Assembly (NCBI GenBank): GCA_016778305.1
Contig: JADHPT010000002.1
Location: forward strand, 196,828-260,827
Direction of reading: 5' to 3'
DNA length: 64,000 bases
From: Candidatus Poseidonia sp.
GTDB lineage: Archaea; Thermoplasmatota; Poseidoniia; Poseidoniales; Poseidoniaceae
Under the pieces are notes generated by a model that saw only the letters and a program-made list of their open reading frames with translations, searched no databases and was not told the DNA's origin. Below are positions 52,591-62,342 of the stretch, piece by piece (within the stretch, counting starts at the first letter, position 1; the number at the start of each line of letters is the position of its first letter). A program made the translations under genes and the position numbers.

Positions 52591-54762
52591 TCACAGCAAA
52601 CGATGCAAGCGCTGAGCCACCGCACGGGCTGCTTTGTGGCATCCTGCCTGTCGAAATCGGTGTGCTGACTCCCGCATCGCCATCCTTGCATCTTCTCCAT
52701 AGAGTAGCCCACGAAGGTACCACCAACGAGCAGCATAACGGTGTGCTGTTGCACCCGAAACCAACAGGGAATCAGGATGAGGTAGTCCATCAAAGCGTGT
52801 GCGGGCTTCATCCACATCACGAGGGAAGAGGCGTTCACTGAATGCCAGGCCAATGATGGCTCGGTGAAAAGGAGAAGGTTGTGCTTCCATCGCTCGTTGA
52901 GCCCGCTCGTGAAGGTCCTCGATACTGGCGTCTGGATTGAACGCGAGATAGCTCTTGAAATTGAGTTGAAGAAGAAGGGGGTCATGGACGCTGCTCAAGG
53001 ATTCAAGCACCTCAACCAATTCATTGGCTTGTTGTTGATTTCCAGCCAGTAAGGCCAAACCGTGCTGAATCATGGTGATGCTTACGGTCATTGGAGATCG
53101 AAGCCGGGGATCGTCGGGAAGGTTGATTCGGGTCAAAAGCGACTCGATATCATTGGAACGTTGCGACGGTGGCTGGTCAAAGACTCTGTCGTCAAGGTGT
53201 TGAACCGCTGCCGAAAGTAGCAAACGGGTCGAATCGATTTCTGAGCCCTCATTCAACTGAACTTCAAGCAGACGTTGAGCCTCGGTCTCGTCACCCTCAA
53301 GCAGCGCGAGCTGGTACAATAGGTCGTGGCGCAATGGTGCGGATTTAACCGCTTGGGCATGGCTTTTAACCCGCTCTTTCTCGTTGCGATGAAGAGCGAT
53401 TTTCCCTGCCCAATAATGCAGTTTCTCGTCTTCTGGTTTTTGTTCAATCGCCCGATTAAAAATCACTGCCATCGCACCGTCTTGTGTTGGAACAAGACGC
53501 TCAAATTGATCGTCCATTGAAGCCACCACGTGTTCATGGTCAAGGGCCAATTGATGGTAGAGACTCAAAACAGCGTACTGAGGTATGTCTTCGTAGGAAT
53601 TCCAATGCTCTACCGATGCTTCATGCAGGCGTTGGAGTTGGTCATCACTCAACATCGCTCGTCGTACATTTCGCACAAGATGTTGCACCTCGACCTTTTC
53701 ATGCTGTGAAGTCCACCGCAGGAGTGCATGGTCATCCAAAGCCCCAATCATCGCCGATCTCGGCAAATCATTCACTGGCAAGGGGCTTGGATTCAAGATC
53801 AAGTGGTCGAGCGTTGAAATTTCATCTGTATCGAGAGGATTGAGCATGGTATCCTGCACGAAGGTTTGGATATCGCTACCCGCTTCGGGCAAGGGATCGC
53901 CTTCACGGTATAATTTCAGAGCCATCGGGTGCCCGCCTAAGGCTCGAGAAATGGATAAACGTTGCTCGTCTGCCAGGTGTTCTCCAAGCATGTGCATTGC
54001 TTCTTCTGGATCAAGGCTTGTTAGGCGAGTTTCCTTCCAATCAAGTTCCAAAGAGAGCGGGTATCGACCGATAAGGACCACTGTTCGTTCATGTTCTTTG
54101 AGATATGAAAGCAAGGAAAGAACGTCATCGCTATGTCTTGAGGAAAGTGTGTGAACGTCGTCGAGAACAAAACAGGCATCGCCGTAATTGACTCGTTCGA
54201 GTTGTGCTTCTTGGTCACCCAGACGAACTTCGTCTTCGGGAAACCAAGCGGCAAGAATGCTTTTCACATCGCTCAATTCATTGACGTCAGCCCAGTGAAG
54301 TGGCCGTGATGCAAAGGGAGAACGCTGCATAAGGGCACGAACCAGCGTGGTTTTTCCAATTCCAGAAAGACCACCTACGACCGTGGCATGTTCTTCAAGC
54401 AAGGTATGTTCGAGATTCGTCAATTCATCTTCACGCCCAATAATTTGGATTGAGGGTGCGACTGCTTGGTCGGGCAGAATCTCCTTTGCTGGGTGTTCAG
54501 CCAACCATGTCCTGCCTTGTTGAGTGATGTGGTAGACCTGGCGACGGCGAGTTCCTCCACCGATGACGTGGGCAACGCGCACCAAAATGAAGCCCTTTGA
54601 TTCGAGAAAACCCAGCGGTTGGTTGAGACCGGAACGGACCACGCCCATCGCTTCTGAAAGCCCTGGCAGAGAGAGCGCTCGAGGTACATCCCACGCCTCC
54701 TCAAGAGATTCGGGAAAGCGCCCGAGGTAGCGCAATAATTTTTCTTGGGAACGCTTGAACAT
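52591..54762 (-). CDS. STAND-type ATPase regulator with N-terminal winged helix
   Basis: About 723 residues from ATG 54762 (TTG 12 bases earlier is less likely). Residues 1-95 hold a winged helix (LPGLSEAMGVVRSGLNQPLGFLESKGFI...TRRRQVYHITQQGRTWL). An NTPase follows: GGLSGIGKTT from about 130 (Walker A) and CFVLDDVH at 197-204 (Walker B). A GHPMALKLY motif typical of STAND helical domains comes after it. The last 350 residues are TPR-like helical repeats. Such proteins gather ligand and ATP to switch on transcription. The ligand is unknown. Confidence 0.85.
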   Translation of the reverse strand: MFKRSQEKLLRYLGRFPESLEEAWDVPRALSLPGLSEAMGVVRSGLNQPLGFLESKGFILVRVAHVIGGGTRRRQVYHITQQGRTWLAEHPAKEILPDQAVAPSIQIIGREDELTNLEHTLLEEHATVVGGLSGIGKTTLVRALMQRSPFASRPLHWADVNELSDVKSILAAWFPEDEVRLGDQEAQLERVNYGDACFVLDDVHTLSSRHSDDVLSLLSYLKEHERTVVLIGRYPLSLELDWKETRLTSLDPEEAMHMLGEHLADEQRLSISRALGGHPMALKLYREGDPLPEAGSDIQTFVQDTMLNPLDTDEISTLDHLILNPSPLPVNDLPRSAMIGALDDHALLRWTSQHEKVEVQHLVRNVRRAMLSDDQLQRLHEASVEHWNSYEDIPQYAVLSLYHQLALDHEHVVASMDDQFERLVPTQDGAMAVIFNRAIEQKPEDEKLHYWAGKIALHRNEKERVKSHAQAVKSAPLRHDLLYQLALLEGDETEAQRLLEVQLNEGSEIDSTRLLLSAAVQHLDDRVFDQPPSQRSNDIESLLTRINLPDDPRLRSPMTVSITMIQHGLALLAGNQQQANELVEVLESLSSVHDPLLLQLNFKSYLAFNPDASIEDLHERAQRAMEAQPSPFHRAIIGLAFSERLFPRDVDEARTRFDGLPHPDSLLVSGATAHRYAARWWYLRGLLYGEDARMAMRESAHRFRQAGCHKAARAVAQRLHRLL

Positions 54763-54876
54763 GCACTGACTCAAGGGACAGGTCGGGAACCTCCTTCATG
54801 AAACATCCCTGCCCGCGTTTGCACACACTCGTGAGGGGTTGGCCTTTTGAGCGACCTCGGATGTGGTGAAAATATG

Positions 54877-56598
54877 CCCGTGGACTTGGCGTCAGCCGAC
54901 CTCCCCAAAGAAGCAGGCGTCTATCTGTTCAAAACCAAAGAAGGCCGTGTCCTCTATGTCGGAAAAGCCACTCGCTTGAACGAGCGCATTCGCTCCTACT
55001 TCGCTTCAAATCCTGACCGTGTCATGATACCAGAGTTGGTGCGCAGAGCGGATGAAATCGAATGCATCGTCACGCAAACCCCCCAGGCAGCATTGGTACT
55101 CGAACGTCAATTGATCCGAGAGCACATGCCGCGCTTCAATTCGATGTTGAAAGATGGGAAATCCTTCCCCTATCTCGTACTCACGAATGACGAATATCCC
55201 CGAATCATGTACACCCGTCATCCTCCCAAATCAAGTGAACAATGGGGGCCCTTCCCAAATGCGGGGGCTGCAAAGCAGGTCATGCAATTGCTTCGGCGGC
55301 AATTTGGGATTCGAGATTGCAAAGAATTGCTCCCCCAAGGTTGTTTGTCCATGCATATCGGTTTGTGTGCTGGACCTTGCATTGACGGGGCAGGTTATGG
55401 CGACCGAGTCAAAACTGTCCGACGTATTCTCAACGGAGATGCTGCCCCCCTGTTGGCTGAATTGGTCGCCCAGATGGAAACCGATGCAAAGGCCGAAGCC
55501 TTCGAACAAGCAGCCCGTCATCGTGACATGATACGAGCGGTCAGGGCGACAACCAGGCAACACGTTGTATCGAGCAAAGTCTACCGCGATTGTGACGCCC
55601 TTGGCATCGACGCTGAGGGTGACCTTGCCGCCATTGTCGTGCTTCACGCAGATGAAGGAATGGTTCAGGGGCAAGAGGCCTGGCCGGTCGTCTATCGAGG
55701 CGATATTGGAGAATCAATCTCGATGTTCATCGCCGAACATTACGCTCATCGACGCCCACCACGACTCTTGCTTTCACCCGTCCCGCTCTTTGATGGCCTG
55801 CAGTCGTGGCTTGATGAACGACGAGGCAGTCGAGTGGAAGTGAGAACGCCGCAACGAGGCGACCTCGAAAACCTCGCTACCCTCGCACGCCAAAACGCCA
55901 CGATACAACTCCACCGATTGGCCAGTAAATCCAGTGGTTCATTGGAACAACGTGCTGCCGATGAAGGCGCAAAAGCCCTCAGCATGGAACAGTTGAACCA
56001 CATCGTCTGCTTTGACATGGCGCAACTTCAGGGGGACGAACGTGTCGGAGCCAGCGTGGTCATGCGCAACGGCCGGCCTGCCAAAGACGAATATCGAAAA
56101 TACGTCGTCAAAGGTGACGCTCTTGATGACTTGCGAATGATGAAGGAAGTCGTTGTTCGCTGGGCGAAACGCCAGGAAGAATGGCCAGACCTCTTGCTCA
56201 TTGATGGAGGAGAAACCCATCTCAATACGATTCGTACTGCGCTTGAAGAACACGGATGGAGCGGACGCTTCCCCTTAGCCGCTCTTGCCAAGCGTGAGGA
56301 AACAATCCATCGCAAAGGACATGAACCTCTTGTTTTGGACCGTCAAGGCCGTGTCCTCGTCCACGCACGTGATGAAGCCCATCGTTTTGTGAATACCTTT
56401 CACCGTTCCCGCCGCAGTCGTCAACGTCTCGCAGATCCTCTCGAGGCCGTAGAGGGGTTAGGTGCGAAAAAACTGCAGGCGCTACTGCGCCACTTTGGAG
56501 GCCGTAAAGGCATCGAGCATGCGACTATCAACGCCTTGATGACCGTTCCTGGCATCGGCCCTGCCTTGGCTGAGCGAATCTATAGTACGCTTCACTGA
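54877..56598 (+). CDS. uvrC: UvrABC nuclease subunit C
   Basis: About 573 residues from ATG 54877, which has GGTGA 4 bases upstream. The GIY-YIG domain at the start has GVY (15-17) and YVG (28-30). A UVR motif (QMETDAKAEAFEQAARHRDMI) follows, then an RNase H-like nuclease domain with VCFDMAQLQGDE, LLIDGGETHLN and ARDEAHRF. Two helix-hairpin-helix motifs end it (LEAVEGLGAKKL, LMTVPGIGPALAERI). It makes both incisions during excision repair. UvrA and UvrB are not in the window. Confidence 0.96.
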   Translation, partial: PVDLASADLPKEAGVYLFKTKEGRVLYVGKATRLNERIRSYFASNPDRVMIPELVRRADEIECIVTQTPQAALVLERQLIREHMPRFNSMLKDGKSFPYLVLTNDEYPRIMYTRHPPKSSEQWGPFPNAGAAKQVMQLLRRQFGIRDCKELLPQGCLSMHIGLCAGPCIDGAGYGDRVKTVRRILNGDAAPLLAELVAQMETDAKAEAFEQAARHRDMIRAVRATTRQHVVSSKVYRDCDALGIDAEGDLAAIVVLHADEGMVQGQEAWPVVYRGDIGESISMFIAEHYAHRRPPRLLLSPVPLFDGLQSWLDERRGSRVEVRTPQRGDLENLATLARQNATIQLHRLASKSSGSLEQRAADEGAKALSMEQLNHIVCFDMAQLQGDERVGASVVMRNGRPAKDEYRKYVVKGDALDDLRMMKEVVVRWAKRQEEWPDLLLIDGGETHLNTIRTALEEHGWSGRFPLAALAKREETIHRKGHEPLVLDRQGRVLVHARDEAHRFVNTFHRSRRSRQRLADPLEAVEGLGAKKLQALLRHFGGRKGIEHATINALMTVPGIGPALAERIYSTLH

Positions 56599-56602
56599 GA
56601 GA

Positions 56603-59600
56603 CTAGTAATCGTCAATTTCAGCCATTTCTTCAATGGACTCACCCCTGCGGAGTGCAGGACTTGAGAAACCAGCAAGGTCAGCAAATTCATGATCTCCTA
56701 GCTGGGCTTTGTTGATGTTATCTGCCCGATTTGCCACGGCTCGTTTCTTTCGCTTTCGTCGTTTCCGCCACTTACGAATCACCAATACCAAGAGCAATAT
56801 CACAATGGTTGGATAAATCCAAAATTGAATCAAAAAGTACATCCAACCAACTTGAATCCTAAAGGAAATTTCATCATCGACATCACCGGCTGGAACATAA
56901 TAGGTCAATGTTTGGCGGCCTCCTTCTTCCGAAAGAACGAGCGCGCCCGAATTTGATGTGGCATCAACAAATTGAACACCTCTCGGAAGGGTGAACGAGA
57001 TCGGTCCGGTCAAGTTTTCGGAGAACATCGAGGTGTCAAATGCGACCCCGCCCACGTCGCCGATCTTTTCAGGTTCGTTGACACCAGTCTTGATTGGAAT
57101 CGTAATTCGGTCATCTCCTTCTGGAGGATAGGTCACCCCATTGGATCCAACAAGTGAGCCGTACAGGCCTTGAGTAAAGAGATTCGAGGCCATTCGCATC
57201 GGCTCCATGAACACAGATTGCAATGTATCGGTCACAACGCTGATTCGCATGCCATCGGTATTTCCTTCTTGCAACTCAGCAACATTTGCTTCAACACCGA
57301 TCGTGAAGGATACTTCAGGAATGTTGACCTTGAATATGAGCGGCTCATCATCGGTAACGTCTTGATCGGGAGCTTCAATACCAGAAATTGAGGTTTGGAT
57401 GATGAAGGATGACAAATCCATGATTTGAACCTCATCAAACTTCGATTCGGCCTCATCTCCTGCGGTATGTATGAGATTGGTCACAACCTCACCGATGTCT
57501 TTGGTGAAATCCTTCATGCCCTGACGCGTGCCAGTAACTTCGAGGTCGGTGCCTCCAACTTCCCCAAAGTCATGCGAAAGTGGCTCGTCCATCCGACTTG
57601 AGATGTCGATAAGCAAACGGATGAGGTCGGATGGAATCGCCTCCATGGTCACACCCGTTCCTCCACTTTCGATGCTTCCACCGGGGATACCGATGCGATA
57701 TACGCTGAATTCAACATCCAGGGCGAAGGTAAAACTGATGGATTGAGACCATTCATTGAGATTGAATTTCTCCCAATCAAAATTAATCGAACTGACGACA
57801 CATGTGGATTGATTGGCGTGGCAGATCACGACGTCGTTTTCGTCGCGGATTTCATGTTCCCAATCGTAAGGACTGGTTCCCGTGAGAGAGATTTCTGTTT
57901 CCTGTGTGCCTTCAATGGTTTTATTCAGCACGATTTTTGAGGTCCCGTCAAGGGTTGAAATCCATGATGGGACAAGAATCTCAACGGTGAGTTCTGAAGG
58001 GGGCAGGTTGTTGGGAATAATGGTGTCAAGGTAACTTGAATCGATGATGGTATCAAGAGCAATACCTGAATTCATGACCCGTTCAAGATCGTTTTGTTGG
58101 ACACCGTTCAGGAAATCATCCACCATTTCATTGGTGTTGTAGGCCTTGAGGATGTCGACAAGACTCATTGAGAAGGGCTGACTGGTCGTTTGCAAGTAAA
58201 TTGGATAGCTCTCATCCATGGCTACTGCCCCCTGCAAACAATAGTAGAGGCTCACACCTGCTGCAACAGGCTCCGTGCAACCCGTCGAATGTGAATAATT
58301 CAACCCACCAGCTTGGTCAAAGATACCGTTTGCTTCGGTTTGTGAAACCCATTCGAGTTCACTCATTTCGATATCACCGACGCCCGCAACCGTATCTCCA
58401 AGTCCTTCAACGATATCTCCCAAAGGGAATTGATCGGTGAATTGAGTCAAATCAACAATCCCGTTGTGATAGGCCAAGCGAATGCCATCTGAGGTGATGA
58501 CGGGGACGGATGCTGCAGAAGAGACGGAGAACATGTCAATTCCCCAACTGGAGAGAGTAGCCTCATCAAGATAGTACAAACCTGCTGCAAAGTCGATGGT
58601 GGCGGCCGTGTCGTCTCGTAAATCGAGCACGAGTTTGATGTCCAAGGCTTTCGAGTCTGGTTCAATCCATACCGTTGGCGTTTGGGTTGAATTACGATGG
58701 GCCATTTGAAGATCAACGGTTTGCAGCAGGTCAGTATCAACTTCTTGGGCGTTAAGGTGGTCCATTGACCATTTCGCAGCCCAATAACTCGGAGGACCTA
58801 CACGAGCGACCACAGATCCGTTGTCATCAACGCCCATCACGGTAGAGTAACTTGGTGGATTGATCACGAAACTCGATTTGTGACCCGGCTGAGTTGTCAA
58901 TTGAAAACTGGTGTTGATCTCTGCACCCATGGTCAACAAACCCTGGTAGGTTCGCTCCAAGTCAAGATCTGATGTGGCGTTGAGGTTGAAATTACCCGCT
59001 GCTAATTCAACCGATGCGACAGCAGTAAAGCACAAGGGAGGTTCAAACACATTGTCAACACTTGCACCTTCTGCAAGTGAATCTGTTGCTTCGTCGGTAG
59101 AACATTCAGTTAATACGCCACCGTTGGTAAAGGAGTTCACATAATCTGTGGAGATGCTCGTTACGGTACCAAACCCGGATTCAAGAGCGCTTTGGACAGC
59201 ATCGTTGACTTCTGATTTCAACTTCTGTCCGACGGTTGGTGAGCCCGCCCCGGCGGTCGGTTGATTGAAGGTTTCACGAATCAAATCTGCAGGTGCTCCA
59301 TCGTTTGCATCGAGGCCGTCAGTATCTTCAAGCGCATCACCAATGATGGTCCCTGAACCCAATCCAAGTGAGTCACGATCGAATTCCCGTATCGCCCACG
59401 TCAATTCAAGATTGATGGACGAGGTTGAAACCAAGTCAAAAACGTAGGTACCCTCAACCCAATCCTGACGGTTGGGCGTCAGATCTTCTGCATGATCATA
59501 TTCGTCACACGTCCCACCTGTAGCACTGCAGGATTGCATGCCAGCAGCGCTCACAAGGGGCGCCCACATTTGCAGGCAAAACAAGGACATGATGAGAAAC

Positions 59601-59647
59601 GGTAGAACCCCGAACTGCAATGATGGTGATTCGGGCTCGCGGGTCAT
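56603..59647 (-). CDS. Large exported membrane-anchored protein, unknown function
   Basis: About 1014 residues from ATG 59647; the longer frame runs over the start of the Taw2 gene. A signal (FGVLPFLIMSLFCLQMWAPLVSAAG) precedes about 900 outer residues rich in beta strands and N-x-S/T, with few cysteines. A C-terminal membrane segment (FLIQFWIYPTIVILLLVLVI) is followed by a very basic stretch (RKWRKRRKRKKR) and an acidic end. I recognise no domain. Unlike the other giants here, it has no Asp-rich repeat. Confidence 0.8.
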   Translation of the reverse strand: MTREPESPSLQFGVLPFLIMSLFCLQMWAPLVSAAGMQSCSATGGTCDEYDHAEDLTPNRQDWVEGTYVFDLVSTSSINLELTWAIREFDRDSLGLGSGTIIGDALEDTDGLDANDGAPADLIRETFNQPTAGAGSPTVGQKLKSEVNDAVQSALESGFGTVTSISTDYVNSFTNGGVLTECSTDEATDSLAEGASVDNVFEPPLCFTAVASVELAAGNFNLNATSDLDLERTYQGLLTMGAEINTSFQLTTQPGHKSSFVINPPSYSTVMGVDDNGSVVARVGPPSYWAAKWSMDHLNAQEVDTDLLQTVDLQMAHRNSTQTPTVWIEPDSKALDIKLVLDLRDDTAATIDFAAGLYYLDEATLSSWGIDMFSVSSAASVPVITSDGIRLAYHNGIVDLTQFTDQFPLGDIVEGLGDTVAGVGDIEMSELEWVSQTEANGIFDQAGGLNYSHSTGCTEPVAAGVSLYYCLQGAVAMDESYPIYLQTTSQPFSMSLVDILKAYNTNEMVDDFLNGVQQNDLERVMNSGIALDTIIDSSYLDTIIPNNLPPSELTVEILVPSWISTLDGTSKIVLNKTIEGTQETEISLTGTSPYDWEHEIRDENDVVICHANQSTCVVSSINFDWEKFNLNEWSQSISFTFALDVEFSVYRIGIPGGSIESGGTGVTMEAIPSDLIRLLIDISSRMDEPLSHDFGEVGGTDLEVTGTRQGMKDFTKDIGEVVTNLIHTAGDEAESKFDEVQIMDLSSFIIQTSISGIEAPDQDVTDDEPLIFKVNIPEVSFTIGVEANVAELQEGNTDGMRISVVTDTLQSVFMEPMRMASNLFTQGLYGSLVGSNGVTYPPEGDDRITIPIKTGVNEPEKIGDVGGVAFDTSMFSENLTGPISFTLPRGVQFVDATSNSGALVLSEEGGRQTLTYYVPAGDVDDEISFRIQVGWMYFLIQFWIYPTIVILLLVLVIRKWRKRRKRKKRAVANRADNINKAQLGDHEFADLAGFSSPALRRGESIEEMAEIDDY

Positions 59648-59698
59648 GATTCGCCCTAAGGTCGGGAACTTGAAAGGAGTTCCCCTTGTCGGCCTATC

Positions 59699-60844
59699 AT
59701 GGAGCAAGCCCCAAATCTCCATCCATTCGTAGTCGTTGATCGCCATGAGGGGGAAGTCGTTCATGCCCTTCTCAAAGAAAACATGATGCTCAATTCCGAC
59801 CTTTCACCTCAGCAAATTGTGAACGGTAAGGTCGCCTTTCCCCTCATCGAGGCCATCGGTCATGATGCGGTTGAGGCATGCCTGCAATCAATCGACCTCA
59901 CACCCATGTTTTGCACTCTTGAAGCCAAGACACAACTGCTGGTTAACCCTCACCGACGTTTGGCGAGGGCGGTGGCATCTTGGGTGGAAGACCACGGAGA
60001 AGGTCTGCATGCAGACCTGATTGCCTCGATCCCGTCCAGATGGGAACGTCTTGGAGGACTCATCCTCCTTCCGGGCGATCTCAACGAACAATCATCTTGG
60101 CGTGAAGTGATGAACCATCCCCAACGACACGACATGTGGCTGAAGATCGTCGATGCTCTCAAGGGCGATGCACTCGGTATTCAAGCACCGATCGCAAATG
60201 ATACCTTTCGCTCCTCTCAAGTGACCATGCTTCACGGTTCATCCGAGGTCAGCTTCGTGGATCACGGCATCACCTATACCTTCGATGCAGCAAAGGTGAT
60301 GTTCTCTTCAGGAAACGTTACCGAACGACGGCGAATTGGCGCCATCAATATGGAAGGTGAGACGGTGATAGATGCTTACGCTGGCGTGGGTTATTACACC
60401 CTACCGATGTTGATTCACAGCCAAGCAGCACACGTCCATGCATGCGAGATCAATCCAGCATCCATTGAAGGCTTGCGAGCGGCAGCAGCAGCCAACAAGG
60501 TGAGTGAGTGCTTGACGGTTCATGAAGGCGACAATCAAGTCAGTCTCACCCGCCTCGTTGGCATGGCAGACCGTTGCCATCTCGGCTTGCTTCCTTCATC
60601 TGAACCCGTCTGGGAATTAGCCATCAGGGCCTTGAAATCACAAGGAGGATGGCTCCACGTTCACATGAATGTCGAAGAGGAACACATTCCGTCATGGATG
60701 GAAGCAACAAGGAGTCGTTTCCAACAATTGGCAGACCAATACGGGCTTGGGTTTGAGGTTCACAACCGACATCTCGAGCGAGTCAAATGGTTTGCTCCCT
60801 TCGTGAGGCATGTCGTTCTTGACCTCGAATGCCGACGGGTCTAA
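59699..60844 (+). CDS. Taw2/TYW2-like tRNA-Phe G37 modification enzyme
   Basis: A 381-residue class I methyltransferase-fold protein of the Trm5/TYW2 family. FSSGNVTERRRIG (202-214) and DAYAGVGYYTLP (225-236) form the S-adenosylmethionine site, with E250 in HACEINPAS binding the ribose. LGLLPSSEPVW (295-305) has the SSE form seen in TYW2 rather than the Trm5 form. TYW2/Taw2 transfers the aminocarboxypropyl group of SAM to the wyosine precursor at position 37 of tRNA-Phe. The tRNA-Phe gene with G37 lies at 10261. Confidence 0.87.
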   Translation: MEQAPNLHPFVVVDRHEGEVVHALLKENMMLNSDLSPQQIVNGKVAFPLIEAIGHDAVEACLQSIDLTPMFCTLEAKTQLLVNPHRRLARAVASWVEDHGEGLHADLIASIPSRWERLGGLILLPGDLNEQSSWREVMNHPQRHDMWLKIVDALKGDALGIQAPIANDTFRSSQVTMLHGSSEVSFVDHGITYTFDAAKVMFSSGNVTERRRIGAINMEGETVIDAYAGVGYYTLPMLIHSQAAHVHACEINPASIEGLRAAAAANKVSECLTVHEGDNQVSLTRLVGMADRCHLGLLPSSEPVWELAIRALKSQGGWLHVHMNVEEEHIPSWMEATRSRFQQLADQYGLGFEVHNRHLERVKWFAPFVRHVVLDLECRRV

Positions 60845-60850
60845 GCCATC

Positions 60851-61846
60851 TCATTCGGTCATTTGTCCGTCAATCACCAGTTCGGCCACGAGGATGCCAT
60901 CATCTTGTGCGATGAGCACGGGCTTGTCCGTACGAGCACGAAACACCCCCACCACTGCAGCAACGATGAGGATACTGAGCAAGGGAAAGGTGATGACACG
61001 TACCACAGACGACACGACTGATGATTGCGAGTCAACCGGTTCTGGAGGATTGCGAATCAAACCGTATGGGTCGGCAACACCTATCATTTCCATGGAAAGA
61101 ATCTCAACCTGGTAAATTGGCCTCCCAGCAGAAGAGGCTGGATTTTGGATTTCTTCGATGCCGGTTGGATCGTCGCTGGTTGGTGTAACTGCGATGGCTC
61201 GGATATGACTCATGCCGTCACGTACGATACCAAAGGTCGCATAGCCCTCATCATCACGATTTTCTGGGTCCAAATTGTGGGCTTCTGTTTCTGCAATGTA
61301 CCACTGTGCATCTGCGGAATCTGGGTCGGCACTACGGGCCATACCAATGGCGCCATCCACGTGAGAAAGGTTTCCATCAAGTTCGAGAGGAATCGTTTCG
61401 CCTGTCCCGCCACTTCCACAACTCGGGCTTGTTACAGGGTAGGCTCCAAGAGCCTTGCAGGTTGGGTCACCCGATTGCGTGACGAAATCATCAATAACAC
61501 GGTGAAAGAACACACCGTTGTAAAGTCCCGATTCAACATGTGCAATCATGTTGCCCGTCGTGATGGGGGCCCATTGTTCAAACAATTCGATGACGACTAC
61601 ACCCTCTACTCGTCCGCTGAAATGGCTTTCTTGATACGAGACTGACATGGAGATAACTGCGTTTCCGGTGTAGGATTCCATCATCGGAGAATCTTCGCTT
61701 TCAGGCCGGTCAGTCCACAACGAAGGGTCGAGCCCGGTGCTGCGCCAAAGTGGCTGTTGGTCCTGTGCACCGCTGACGCTCGGGACAAGGAGCGGGAGGA
61801 GCAAAAGAAGCACCAGCATTGGGGCCGTCCCTGCGGTGCGAGTCAT
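60851..61846 (-). CDS. Exported membrane-anchored cyclophilin (peptidyl-prolyl isomerase)
   Basis: A 331-residue protein with a signal peptide (MLVLLLLLPLLVPSVSGA). The cyclophilin domain runs from about residue 60 to 255: LYNGVFFHRVIDDFVTQSGDP (catalytic Arg in FHRV), GTGE, HVDGAIGMARSADPDSADAQWYI. A C-terminal membrane segment (FPLLSILIVAAVVGVF) anchors it. It would speed folding of exported proteins such as the large surface proteins nearby. Two cysteines in an insertion (CKALGAYPVTSPSC) could form a disulfide. Confidence 0.92.
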   Translation of the reverse strand: MTRTAGTAPMLVLLLLLPLLVPSVSGAQDQQPLWRSTGLDPSLWTDRPESEDSPMMESYTGNAVISMSVSYQESHFSGRVEGVVVIELFEQWAPITTGNMIAHVESGLYNGVFFHRVIDDFVTQSGDPTCKALGAYPVTSPSCGSGGTGETIPLELDGNLSHVDGAIGMARSADPDSADAQWYIAETEAHNLDPENRDDEGYATFGIVRDGMSHIRAIAVTPTSDDPTGIEEIQNPASSAGRPIYQVEILSMEMIGVADPYGLIRNPPEPVDSQSSVVSSVVRVITFPLLSILIVAAVVGVFRARTDKPVLIAQDDGILVAELVIDGQMTE

Positions 61847-61936
61847 GGTGGGGGATTGGTACCACCACCATGAAAGATACGGCTGCGTATTCTATGCACC
61901 ATCAAGAAGAAAAAGGAGGAGGTGGGTGGTTCATCC

Positions 61937-62320
61937 ATGGAAGAACAATCACACTTCATGCCCAACGTGACGCTCGGCTACGGAACGTTCCTCATCCTTT
62001 GGGGCGTGGCCGTATCAATTCTCTCAGAATCCGACTCTGTCACATCCTATTTCCCCAGTTTCCTCGGAGCACCCATCGCGATTTCTGGATGGATGGCCAA
62101 GTCCAATCCAGACCGACGCAAAGATTGGATGCACGTCGCTGTGGTCTTTGGATTGCTATGTGCGCTGGGCGGCACCCGATTCTTCATGGTGATGGGTGAC
62201 GGACTTGATTACGCCTCAGGGTCAATGCTCATGTTGCTCTTGACGGGCTCGGCCTATACCTTCCTGTGTGTCCGCTCATTCATCGAAGCCCGAAAGGCCA
62301 GAGAAGCGTCAGCCTCTTGA
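61937..62320 (+). CDS. Small four-span membrane protein, unknown function
   Basis: About 127 residues from ATG 61937. The GTG at 61922 lies within GGAGGTG and is less likely to start. Four membrane segments are visible (FLILWGVAVSIL, FLGAPIAISGWMA, VAVVFGLLCALGGT, MLMLLLTGSAYTFLCV), the last followed by a basic end. Similar small proteins occur in bacteria without known function. It precedes the S15-like gene by 22 bp. Confidence 0.75.
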   Translation: MEEQSHFMPNVTLGYGTFLILWGVAVSILSESDSVTSYFPSFLGAPIAISGWMAKSNPDRRKDWMHVAVVFGLLCALGGTRFFMVMGDGLDYASGSMLMLLLTGSAYTFLCVRSFIEARKAREASAS

Positions 62321-62342
62321 CGGTGACAACCTTCCCACGACC

